Part shown: positions 42,003-49,710 of the stretch, piece by piece
Layout of the letters: each line of letters starts with the position of its first letter
How positions within the stretch are numbered: the stretch's first letter is position 1
Assembly: GCA_025966365.1 (NCBI GenBank)
Contig: JAICWV010000006.1
Coordinates: 1-51,795, forward strand
Origin: Chloroflexota bacterium
GTDB taxonomy: Bacteria > Chloroflexota > UBA5177
Direction: 5' to 3'
Length of the DNA: 51,795 nucleotides
Program-made: the position numbers and the translations under genes
The notes under the pieces: generated by a model
The model's database searches: none
Told to the model about the DNA's origin: nothing
The model's input: the letters and a program-made list of their open reading frames with translations, nothing else

Positions 42003-43040
42003 TGCCGCGGCGACACGAACGGTCCTGTCCCCACCCGCTTCTATGCGGCCGATGACCACGGAAAGCATGGCCGGTGTGGCCGCCCCACGCAAGGTTCGAA
42101 GCCGCTCCGGAGGGACCGATATCAGGAGTCCGCCGGAAGTCTGCGGGTCGGCCAGCAAGAGGCGCGTGACCTCGTCCACGTCACCGAGCCTGGATCCGGT
42201 TTCGACATACTCCAGGTTCGTCCAGGTTCCGCCCGGCACCAGGCCATTGCGCGCATAGTCCAGGGCGCCGGGCAGCAGCGGCACGGATTGGGCATCGATT
42301 AACGCCGACACGCCCGAGGCGGCGCACATATCGGTGAGATGACCGAGAAGGCCAAAGCCGCTGATGTCGGTGGCGGCGTTCGCCCCTGCCGTCGCCATGG
42401 CCACCGCCGCATCCCGGTTCAAGGTCGTCATCCAGCGAACGGCCTGAGCCACGTCTCGATCCCTTGCCCGACCAGCCTTGAGGGCGGTGCCGACCGTTCC
42501 GGTTCCAATCGGCTTGGTAAGGACCAACAGGTCGCCGGGGTGGGCTCCGCGGACAGTCGTCATGCGATCAGGATCCACGGTTCCCGTCACGGCCAGGCCG
42601 TACTTGGGCTCGTCATCGTCGACGGTGTGACCGCCGACGATCGTCACCCCGGCCTCGCGCGCCTTGTCTGCCCCGCCACGGAGGATCTCGGCCAGGAGGT
42701 CGAGGGGCTGCGTCTTCACGGGAAAGCCGGCCACGTTGAGCGCGATGCGAGGCGTGCCGCCGAGGGCATAGATGTCGCTGAGCGAATTTGCCGCAGCGAT
42801 CTGGCCAAACGTGTAGGGGTCGTCCACGATGGGCGTGAAAAAGTCCACCGTCTGCACCAGGGTCAGATCATCCGCGATGCGGTAGACAGCCGCGTCGTCC
42901 GCCTGATGGTCGCCGACCAGGAGATCGGGATCGTCGAAGGAGGGGAGTTGACGTAACACGTACGCCAGGTCAGCCGCGCCGACCTTGCTGGCTCAGCCCG
43001 CGCAGCGGACGAGCGACGTCAGCCGGATGCGCTGGTCCAT
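41985..43040 (-). CDS. selD: Selenide, water dikinase, itself a selenoprotein (in-frame TGA at codon 16)
   Basis: 351 residues if TGA is read as selenocysteine. From the ATG at 43040 the frame reads MDQRIRLTSLVRCAG-U-ASKVGAADLAY, Sec16 (42993-42995) taking the place of the catalytic Cys of E. coli SelD. Later come the ATP-site [39 protein letters not shown]-like region (ALGG here), GGHTVDDDEPKYGLAVTG and the NAATDISGFGLLGHL stretch. AAAGGAGGGG before this ATG fixes the start. SelD makes selenophosphate from selenide and ATP. It lies 15 nt after the DUF1611 gene. Confidence 0.94.
42964..42992 (-). promoter_or_regulatory. SECIS-like hairpin directly after the selD TGA
   Basis: From +1 to +29 after the TGA the RNA pairs GCC/GGC and AGGUC/GACCU around the loop GGCGCGGCU at +13 to +21. 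Bacterial SECIS hairpins lie right after the UGA inside the gene. The fold is by eye only. Confidence 0.6.
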
Positions 43041-43055
43041 CGACCCCTCCTTTCG

Positions 43056-44129
43056 TCAGTGTGCGGCAGGAGTGGGCGCGCGGCCCTCAACCAGGTATTC
43101 GGCGATGGCCTTCACCAGGACCTCTCCACCGAACCGCACCGGATCGGTGGCTGGCAGACCGGTTTCCTCCTCGGCCGCTCGAATGGCCTCTCGCGCCTCG
43201 CGCTCTTCCATGTCGCGAGTGTTGAGCGCCAGCGCCGCCACCCGTGCCGGCTTTACCCAGGCAGCCGCGTCCTCGTAAATGCGGATCAACCGCGGAAGAG
43301 AAGGGATGGCGATGGGATACGAATCGATCTGGGTCTGGGTGGGGGGATGGACCAGGATCATGGCATCGGGAGCCGACCCGTGGAGCAATGCCAGTGTCAC
43401 CCCGGAGTACGCCGGGTGGAGAAGAGAACCCTGCCCCTCGACAAAAACCCAGTCGTAGCGCTCGGCAGCGCGTGTAACCAGGCCCTCCATCGCGCCCGAC
43501 ATGAAGTCGCCGATAACGCGGTCGATGGCGATTCCTTCGCCTTCGAGCATGATGCCGGTCTGACCAGTGGCCACGAAGCCCGCCGAAAGGCCCATGTGCC
43601 TCGCAGCCTGGGTCACTTCCAGCGCGGCGGTCATCTTCCCCACCGCGCAGTCGCTGCCGACGAAGGTGACGACGCGCGCGCCGGGACGATGCCCGGCAAA
43701 GGTCGCCACTTGAAGGTCCTCGGGCGCCCGGCGGACATCTACCAGCTTCACCGTGTGCGCGCGCGCGGCCTCGGCGAACTCGGCATCGTCGGCCAGCATG
43801 AAGTGCAGGCCACTGATGACGTCCATGCCGTGGTCAATGGCCGCCAGAATCTCGCGGCGCCATTGCTCCGGCAATCCGCCGCCAAAGGGGGCTATGCCGA
43901 TAACCAGCGCGTCCGGCCGCATCGCGAACGTGTCGTCCACTGACGCCACCACCGGGATGTCTCCTCCAATTCCCAGCACCTCGTCAGTGGTCCGTCCGCG
44001 GTTCTCGCTATCGATGACGGCCACGATGTCCTCTGGCCGGTAGCGGAGAAGACTCACGGCAGTCTTTCCGTGGTGGAATTCGAGGGTGCCTTCGGCCAGA
44101 ATGGCCAGGCGCCGGGAAGCGGTCTCCAT
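43056..44129 (-). CDS. DUF1611-family P-loop protein (DgcN-like)
   Basis: A 357-residue protein: N-terminal Rossmann-like domain (KTAVSLLRYRPEDIVAVIDSEN, DALVIGIAPFGGGLPEQWR) and a C-terminal P-loop domain (FVGSDCAVGKMTAALEV), with WVFVEGQGSLLHPAYSGVTLALLHG. This is the DUF1611 family; one branch, DgcN, acylates D-glutamate. Which reaction is catalysed here is unknown. GAGGA before the ATG. It lies between the inositol-lipid genes and selD on the same strand with short gaps, so co-transcription is likely. Confidence 0.85.
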   Translation of the reverse strand: METASRRLAILAEGTLEFHHGKTAVSLLRYRPEDIVAVIDSENRGRTTDEVLGIGGDIPVVASVDDTFAMRPDALVIGIAPFGGGLPEQWRREILAAIDHGMDVISGLHFMLADDAEFAEAARAHTVKLVDVRRAPEDLQVATFAGHRPGARVVTFVGSDCAVGKMTAALEVTQAARHMGLSAGFVATGQTGIMLEGEGIAIDRVIGDFMSGAMEGLVTRAAERYDWVFVEGQGSLLHPAYSGVTLALLHGSAPDAMILVHPPTQTQIDSYPIAIPSLPRLIRIYEDAAAWVKPARVAALALNTRDMEEREAREAIRAAEEETGLPATDPVRFGGEVLVKAIAEYLVEGRAPTPAAH

Positions 44130-44151
44130 AGTCCTCTAGTCTAGCGGCACG

Positions 44152-44805
44152 TTACGACTGCGCGGCAGGATCGCGCGGTACCACCCGGTCACTGACGGCG
44201 TCGGCCGATCCGTTTGGGCGATCTCCATCTGTCTGCTGCCAGACGTGATACAGACGTTGCACCGCCGTGACATGGGTCAGGATGGCCAGGATAATCAGCG
44301 CCGCCACTGTGGTCTGAACGTTGATCAGTAGGCCGACCCCGAGAATAATGACCCGCTCCGGCCTGGGGGCGATTCCCACCTTCGCCTGCAAGCCGAGTCC
44401 CTCGGCGCGCGCCCGCGCGTACGAGATCATGATGGAGCCGACGGCGACGACGTAGGCCAGCACCACCTCGGCCGTCTGACCGCGGACGGTGAAGACGTAA
44501 ATCAGGGCCGCCAGAATCGCCGCTTCGGAATAGCGGTCGAGCAGCGAGTCCAGGAAGGCGCCAAAGGAGCTCTGCCGGCGCATGACCCGGGCCAGAGCGC
44601 CGTCGAGCATGTCGAAGACCGCCGAGACGAAGAGAAACACGCCCCCGATGGATAGGTGGCCGGAGGCGATCACGCCCGCCGTGACGACGTTCAGGAGAAA
44701 GCCGAGAACGGTGGCCGCGTTGGGCGACATGCCCACAGCCGCCAGCGGAGACACCGCTGCCTCGACCGCGCGTCTAACCCTGCTTTGAAACTGCTCGGGA
44801 AACAT
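44152..44805 (-). CDS. CDP-alcohol phosphatidyltransferase, likely phosphatidylinositol phosphate synthase
   Basis: A 217-residue membrane enzyme with six helices. The family motif FDMLDGALARVMRRQSSFGAFLDSLLDR carries the D-x2-D-G-x2-A-R-x8-G-x3-D-x3-D residues. RARAEGLGL and KVGIAPRPERVI resemble the lipid and inositol-phosphate site of actinobacterial PgsA1. It joins CDP-diacylglycerol to an alcohol phosphate. Gene context (ino1, acyltransferases, PimA-like) argues for inositol-1-phosphate as acceptor; glycerol-3-phosphate is the alternative. The ATG directly follows the stop of the upstream gene. Confidence 0.88.
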   Translation of the reverse strand: MFPEQFQSRVRRAVEAAVSPLAAVGMSPNAATVLGFLLNVVTAGVIASGHLSIGGVFLFVSAVFDMLDGALARVMRRQSSFGAFLDSLLDRYSEAAILAALIYVFTVRGQTAEVVLAYVVAVGSIMISYARARAEGLGLQAKVGIAPRPERVIILGVGLLINVQTTVAALIILAILTHVTAVQRLYHVWQQTDGDRPNGSADAVSDRVVPRDPAAQS

Positions 44806-45969
44806 TTAGCCCAGAGGCTCCCAGGCCACCGCGGGCGACGGCGACGGCAGCGGCCGGCTGCCGGTCCGCACATACAGGTCCAGCACCTGCTCCGCGATAC
44901 GTCCCCAGGAGTACTGAGCGGCGGTCTCGATGCCGGCCGCGCCCATCGTTCGGGCGAGCTGTGGATCCTGCAGGATGCGGCAGACGGCGTTTGCCACGGC
45001 GGCGGCGTTTCTGGGGGGAACCAGCAGGCCCTCCTGGCCGTCCGTGACCACGTCGCGGTAGCCGACGATCTCGGTTGCGACGACTGGCCGTCCGGCTGCC
45101 ATCGCTTCCAGCAGCACGATACCGAAACTTTCCCCCTCTACCGCGGGAGCACAGAAAACATGAGCACTTCGCAGATAGCGGGCCTTGTCTTCCTCTGACA
45201 CATAACCGACGATCGAGATATCCCGCATGTTGTGGCGCTCGATATAGGCGCGATACGGGGACTCCTGCCAGTCGCCCGCACCCACGATGATGAAGCGGGC
45301 GTCGGGAAAAGCATTTTTGATCTCGGGATAGGCGCGGATCAAGTAGCCCACCCCCTTCCGTTTCTCGGGGCGGCCGACGAAGAGGATATTGGGGCGGCCG
45401 TCTTCCAGCTCGGGAAACGGCTGAACGACGGACGGGTTGAGCCGGTCCACTTCCACCCCATTGGGGATGATCCGGTAGGGCGCCATGAAGTACTGGCGGA
45501 CGAACCGCTTGGCGGCCCGAGAAACGGCGATACGAGCGTCGAGATTGGCGAAGACGCGCCGCAGAATAGGCCGTCCATAGAAGTACCCGTAGTAGGAGCC
45601 GCGGTAGGCGTGGAAGGTTCCGACGTTCACGGCGGTGGAATAGCGCAAGACGGTAGGGGGGAGAAACGGCATCAGCGGCTCGTGCGCGTGCACGATGTCG
45701 AACTGCTCGTTCTGAAGGATTTCACGAACGCGGTGCGACAGCCGAAAGGAGAGGGTGATCCGCGCGATCGACCCGTTGGCCGGAATGCGGCGGACGCCAC
45801 CGACGCGATACATATTGTCCACTTCGCGTTCGATGTTGCGGTTGGAGGACGGCGCAAGGATGCGGACGTCGTGTCCGACCGAGGTGAATTCGTCGTAGAG
45901 ATGCTGGACATGGCTGGTAACGCCGCCCGGGTAGGGATAGTCATAGGGGGATACGAGCGCGATTTTCAC
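44806..45969 (-). CDS. GT4 glycosyltransferase, PimA-like phosphatidylinositol mannosyltransferase
   Basis: 387 residues, GT-B fold. SPYDYPYPGGVTSHVQHL, the NGSIAR arginine, HAHEPLMPFL, TFHAYRGSYYG, NGVEVDRLNP, GRPEKRKGVGYLI and GESFGIVLLEAMAAGRPVV follow mycobacterial PimA, including the His of TFH, the Arg/Lys pair and the Glu of ESFG that hold GDP-mannose. PimA adds the first mannose to phosphatidylinositol at the inner membrane face. The start is a GTG after GAGGAG. Another GT4 lipid mannosyltransferase is possible. Confidence 0.85.
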   Translation of the reverse strand: MKIALVSPYDYPYPGGVTSHVQHLYDEFTSVGHDVRILAPSSNRNIEREVDNMYRVGGVRRIPANGSIARITLSFRLSHRVREILQNEQFDIVHAHEPLMPFLPPTVLRYSTAVNVGTFHAYRGSYYGYFYGRPILRRVFANLDARIAVSRAAKRFVRQYFMAPYRIIPNGVEVDRLNPSVVQPFPELEDGRPNILFVGRPEKRKGVGYLIRAYPEIKNAFPDARFIIVGAGDWQESPYRAYIERHNMRDISIVGYVSEEDKARYLRSAHVFCAPAVEGESFGIVLLEAMAAGRPVVATEIVGYRDVVTDGQEGLLVPPRNAAAVANAVCRILQDPQLARTMGAAGIETAAQYSWGRIAEQVLDLYVRTGSRPLPSPSPAVAWEPLG

Positions 45970-45994
45970 CCTGTGACTCCTCGGGCGCGACCCA

Positions 45995-46918
45995 TCAGAC
46001 CGTCGCCTTTTCCGTCTGCATCATGGTAGCAATGGATTTGCTGCCGTCCCGCCAGGGATTGTCAAACATCAGCCACTGGTCGGGGAAGTGGCCGATCACC
46101 TCTTCGAAGACGCGCGCCAGCCGCTGGGCGTTCTCTGGGTCGTCGGCATCGGCGTTGCCGGTCCGCTGCATCGGAATCGGCGCCGATATGATGCCGCTGT
46201 AACCGAACCCGTTGCGCACGCCGCAGGCTACCAGTACGGGCGCGCTGGTACGTCGTGCGAGCGATACCGGGCCATTGGGGAGAGCGGCGGTGTGACCGAA
46301 CATCTCAACCTCGACACGGCGTCCGGCAGCAGTCTTATCTCCGGCGATAGCCACCATCTCGTGGGCGTGCAACGCGCGTAGAAGTGCGCGGGGTGCCTGC
46401 TCGACCGGTACGGCGTTGAGTCCCTGGCTTCGTCGCTCGCGAGTGAGAAAGTCGTAGAGGGCAGGAGGTCGCATGTGCTCCACTGGAACGGTGAGGATGT
46501 AGCCGCGAAGCGCGATGAGCTGGCCGACCAGGTCGTAATTCCCGAGATGCAATGTCACCAGGATGAGCCCCTTGCCCTCCTGGTAGGCGGCAATGAGCCG
46601 CTCCCAGCCACCCGGCTCGACCTCCACCATTCGCTCGATGTCGCTGAGCTGGAGCCGTCCAATTCGCAGGGTGTCGATCCAGTTCCGGGCATCGTTCTGG
46701 AAGGCGGCCCGCGCTGCGCGTCTGACCTTCGGCGAGCCGGCCGGGACACCAAGGACGATGGAGAGATTGCGAGTGATCTGCCGCCGGGGGATCGGAAACA
46801 GGAGATAGGCGCACCACCCGGTCACGGAAGCGAGGCCATACGCCAGGCGGAGCGGGAGCAGCGGAAGGAGGAGCCCAGCCAGGCGCAGCGCCAGGTAGAG
46901 GGCGATGTTTCCGATCAT
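45995..46918 (-). CDS. LpxL/HtrB/PatA-family lipid acyltransferase (second copy)
   Basis: 307 residues, N-terminal membrane helix (LALRLAGLLLPLLPLRLAYGLA) and the acyltransferase block with catalytic LVTLHLGNYDLVGQLI (H-x4-D). VPVEHMRPPALYDFLTRERR and AIAGDKTAAGRRVEVEMFGHTAALPNGPVSLARRT are family features. Its ATG overlaps the stop of the first acyltransferase gene by ATGA. The two proteins differ in sequence, so they probably acylate different positions, as needed for acylated phosphatidylinositol mannosides. Confidence 0.85.
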   Translation of the reverse strand: MIGNIALYLALRLAGLLLPLLPLRLAYGLASVTGWCAYLLFPIPRRQITRNLSIVLGVPAGSPKVRRAARAAFQNDARNWIDTLRIGRLQLSDIERMVEVEPGGWERLIAAYQEGKGLILVTLHLGNYDLVGQLIALRGYILTVPVEHMRPPALYDFLTRERRSQGLNAVPVEQAPRALLRALHAHEMVAIAGDKTAAGRRVEVEMFGHTAALPNGPVSLARRTSAPVLVACGVRNGFGYSGIISAPIPMQRTGNADADDPENAQRLARVFEEVIGHFPDQWLMFDNPWRDGSKSIATMMQTEKATV

Positions 46919-47832
46919 CCTCTCGCCGGGTCCCCGGTGGCAGCTTCTCGCCCGGCGAGGAAAGGCGCCGACTCGTTGGGCCACATGGGCCGGAACATGT
47001 ACCACTGATCGGGCCGGTCGCGAACCACGGCCTGCATGGTATCCACCAGACGCTGCATGATGGTCTGAGTATCTCGATCCCGGTCTCCCGTGTCCACCGG
47101 CTGGATCGCCGGAAAGATCAGACTCTCGAACGAGCGGTCGGGCTGGCGAAACATGTAGACCGGCACGATGGTGGCGCCGGTCTTGAGCGCCAGTACCGCG
47201 GGCCCGGCCGGTACCGCTGTCTCGCGGCCGAAAAAGCGAACGGCCACTCCGCGGGCCAGATCGAGCGGTCGGTCGAACAGGACGCAAAGGGTGCCTCCGC
47301 GCTTCAAGACCCGGAGCATCTCGCGGACATTATTGGCGGGAACCAGCTCGATCCCCTTCTCGCGACGCTTTCGCTGGATCAGGCGGTCCAGGTAGTCGGG
47401 GTGAAAGGTGTCGTAGACCGCGTGGAAGTCGGTGAAGTCGGCAAGCCGCAGACCGCCAACTTCGATGGTGCCGAAGTGAGCGCTGGCCAGGACGATACCC
47501 TTGCCCCTGTCCAGAGCCTCCTGCAGGTGCTCCACTCCGGTGATCTTCATCGAGCGAATGACTTCGTCCTGCGACGACATGGTGGGCAGCGCAAGAAATT
47601 CGACCAGGTACTTGCAGTAGTTCCGCATCGACTTCATCGCCAACCGCTTGACCTCCGGGTCATCCGGAGGGCGCCCCAGCACCGTTGCCATGTTGCTCAA
47701 CAGGATGCGCCGCTTGGCTGGCCACGCCCAGTAGACCAGGTCGCCCACGGCGGTACCGGCAAGGTAGCGCCATGAGCGGGGAATGATCCTGGACAGAAGG
47801 GCTCCGGCCTGAATCACCAGATAAAGCGCCAT
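46915..47832 (-). CDS. LpxL/HtrB/PatA-family lipid acyltransferase (first copy)
   Basis: 305 residues: a membrane-binding N-terminus (LVIQAGALLSRIIPRSWRYLA), catalytic VLASAHFGTIEVGGLRL (H-x4-E), KRGGTLCVLFDRPLDLARGVAVRFFGRETAVPAGPAVLALKTGATIVPVYMFR. In mycobacteria PatA acylates the mannose of PIM and its gene neighbours pgsA1 and pimA; the same company is seen here. Starts 5 nt after the ino1 stop. Activity on another glycolipid is possible. Confidence 0.87.
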   Translation of the reverse strand: MALYLVIQAGALLSRIIPRSWRYLAGTAVGDLVYWAWPAKRRILLSNMATVLGRPPDDPEVKRLAMKSMRNYCKYLVEFLALPTMSSQDEVIRSMKITGVEHLQEALDRGKGIVLASAHFGTIEVGGLRLADFTDFHAVYDTFHPDYLDRLIQRKRREKGIELVPANNVREMLRVLKRGGTLCVLFDRPLDLARGVAVRFFGRETAVPAGPAVLALKTGATIVPVYMFRQPDRSFESLIFPAIQPVDTGDRDRDTQTIMQRLVDTMQAVVRDRPDQWYMFRPMWPNESAPFLAGREAATGDPARG

Positions 47833-47837
47833 CGTGC

Positions 47838-48947
47838 CTAGCGTCCGGCGCTCGCGCCCACCGGCGTATCGGCTCGGGCCGTGGCCTTGATAAACGCCTC
47901 GGTCATCTCGCGTGCCTGCTCATCCTTGTACTGAATGGGAGGAGACTTCATGAAGTAGGCCGCGGGTCCTTCCAGCGCCCCGGCGATGTTGTGGTCGAGG
48001 CCGAGCTTGGCGCAACGAACGGCGTCGATGACGACGCCGGCCGAGTTCGGTGAGTCCCAGACCTCGAGCTTCAGTTCCACGTTAAGCGGAACGTCGCCAA
48101 ACGACCGTCCCTCCATACGCACATAGGCCCACTTCCGGTCGGTCAGCCAGGCGACGTAGTCGCTGGGGCCGATGTGGACGTTCTCGGCGCCGATCTCGTA
48201 GTCGAGCTGCGACGTCACGGCGTTCGTTTTGGAGATCTTCTTTGACTCCAGCCGCTCGCGCTCCAGCATGTTCATGAAGTCGGTATTGCCGCCCACGTTG
48301 AGCTGGCTGGTTCGCTCCATGCGCACGCCGCGCTCGCGGAACAGATTGGTCAGGACTCGGTGAACGATGGTGGCGCCCACCTGCGACTTGATGTCGTCGC
48401 CGACAATGGGAAGCCCTGCTTGCTCGAAGCGGCCGCGCCAGTAGTCTTCGCGCGCGATGAAGACCGGGATGCAGTTGACGAAGGCGCAACCGGCCTGAAG
48501 GATTTGCTCGACGTACCACTTGGTGGCTTCCTCACTGCCCACCGGCAGGTAGCTAACCACCACATCGGTCTTGGTGTCTTTGAGAATCTGGGCCACGTTG
48601 GCCGTCGGACCTGGGGCCTTCTCGATCACCTGCGACAGGTACTTGCCGAGCCCATCGTGGGTCATGCCTCGCTCGACGGTCACGCCCAGGTGCGGGACGT
48701 CGGAGAACGTGTAGGTGTTGTTCTGACCGGAGAAGATGGCCTCCGACAGGTCCTTCCCGACTTTCTCCGCATCGACGTCGAACGCGCAGCTGAACTCGAT
48801 GTCCCGGATGTGATAGCCGCCCAGATTGACGTGCATCAGCCCGGGAACAAAATCCCCGTCCAGCGCGTCCTGGTAATACTGCACGCCCTGCACCAGTGAG
48901 GACGCGCAATTGCCGACCCCGATGATTCCTACTCGTACCTTGGCCAA
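47838..48947 (-). CDS. ino1: Inositol-3-phosphate synthase
   Basis: 369 residues, mycobacterial type. [19 protein letters not shown] (NAD), [60 protein letters not shown] with the active-site lysine, [29 protein letters not shown] and GPSDYVAWL are intact. It turns glucose-6-phosphate into inositol-3-phosphate. The start is TTG, preceded by AAAGGAG, two bases after the arsR stop, so arsR and ino1 are coupled. First biosynthetic gene of the operon. Confidence 0.95.
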   Translation of the reverse strand: MAKVRVGIIGVGNCASSLVQGVQYYQDALDGDFVPGLMHVNLGGYHIRDIEFSCAFDVDAEKVGKDLSEAIFSGQNNTYTFSDVPHLGVTVERGMTHDGLGKYLSQVIEKAPGPTANVAQILKDTKTDVVVSYLPVGSEEATKWYVEQILQAGCAFVNCIPVFIAREDYWRGRFEQAGLPIVGDDIKSQVGATIVHRVLTNLFRERGVRMERTSQLNVGGNTDFMNMLERERLESKKISKTNAVTSQLDYEIGAENVHIGPSDYVAWLTDRKWAYVRMEGRSFGDVPLNVELKLEVWDSPNSAGVVIDAVRCAKLGLDHNIAGALEGPAAYFMKSPPIQYKDEQAREMTEAFIKATARADTPVGASAGR

Positions 48948-48949
48948 AC

Positions 48950-49282
48950 CTATGCTCCTTTCGTCATCGCGTGTTTATTACCGGCACGGGGTATCCCCGA
49001 CGGCGACTCGTTCACTCCGAACATTTCTCCGATCTGCTCCTGGTATTCGGCAAGTGCGGGACGGTTGAGGGAGCACCACACCTGGCGACCCTGCCGCCGG
49101 GTGGTGACGATCCCGGCTTTCTTCAAAATGCGCAGGTGCCATGAGATGAGCGGCTGGCTCAAGCGCAGCTCCTCACCGAGCTGAGTCACAGTCATGCTGT
49201 CTCGCTCTGCCAGCAGCTCGACCACGCGCAGGCGCTTCCGATCCGCCAGGGCCCGGAAGTACGTCGAGAGATCCTGCACCAT
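48950..49282 (-). CDS. ArsR-family winged-helix regulator
   Basis: 110 residues: [22 protein letters not shown], the recognition helix [25 protein letters not shown], and a wing [14 protein letters not shown]. The metal-binding cysteine pair of classical ArsR is missing; one Cys stands in the wing. It is the first gene of the inositol-lipid run and is probably its autorepressor. The ATG at 49282 is placed after TTGGGGCG; a GTG at 49294 is an alternative. Effector unknown. Confidence 0.85.
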   Translation of the reverse strand: MVQDLSTYFRALADRKRLRVVELLAERDSMTVTQLGEELRLSQPLISWHLRILKKAGIVTTRRQGRQVWCSLNRPALAEYQEQIGEMFGVNESPSGIPRAGNKHAMTKGA

Positions 49283-49294
49283 CGCCCCAAACAC

Positions 49295-49326
49295 ATAAGC
49301 AAGACTTTAATTAAATATCCGCTTAT
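49295..49326 (-). promoter_or_regulatory. Concentric dyad, probable ArsR operator
   Basis: ATAAGC (49295-49300) and GCTTAT (49321-49326) flank TTTAATTAAA (49306-49315), and both share the centre 49310.5. It lies between the -10 box and the arsR start, where bound repressor would stop transcription. Confidence 0.6.
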
Positions 49327-49355
49327 ACATTATTGGTTCTGCGCCCCTGCGTCAA
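49327..49355 (-). promoter_or_regulatory. Promoter of arsR-ino1
   Basis: TTGACG (49350-49355), 17-nt spacer, TAATGT (49327-49332) on the minus strand. Confidence 0.6.
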
Positions 49356-49386
49356 GGTCCAGCCGAAGGTGCATCCGAACTACGCC

Positions 49387-49415
49387 TTGACAAGTACCTC
49401 CGGGCCACCTATGCT
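49387..49415 (+). promoter_or_regulatory. Sigma70 promoter of the secreted protein gene
   Basis: Perfect TTGACA (49387-49392), 17-nt spacer, TATGCT (49410-49415), divergent from the arsR promoter. The leader to 49711 would be near 290 nt; no convincing gene lies in it. Confidence 0.6.
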
Positions 49416-49710
49416 AACCGCGCGTCCTGTGGAGAATGCGATGACAGCGAAGCAGTGGCAGGGGAAAGGCGCATTATCAGCGTGGAAAAATGTGCCCGAA
49501 TCTCGAGCTAGAAGTGGTCCGCTGACCGGTTCCATCCGCGAGGAGACGAGACGACCGGAACCGCCGTAAACCCGAGTTGCTCAACACACGGAGAGGAGGT
49601 AGACCACAGCGTATGACGCATCCGGCGTGCCTTGGACAGACCGGTGGCAGCACGCCGCGCCTCAGATTCCACGACTCACGTTCATAAAGCCATGCAAGAG
49701 GAGATTTCGT

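Noticed and set aside
49333-49569. 78-residue plus-strand frame between arsR and the secreted protein
   Set aside because: It starts before the only good promoter, has no ribosome binding site and shows no protein-like composition.
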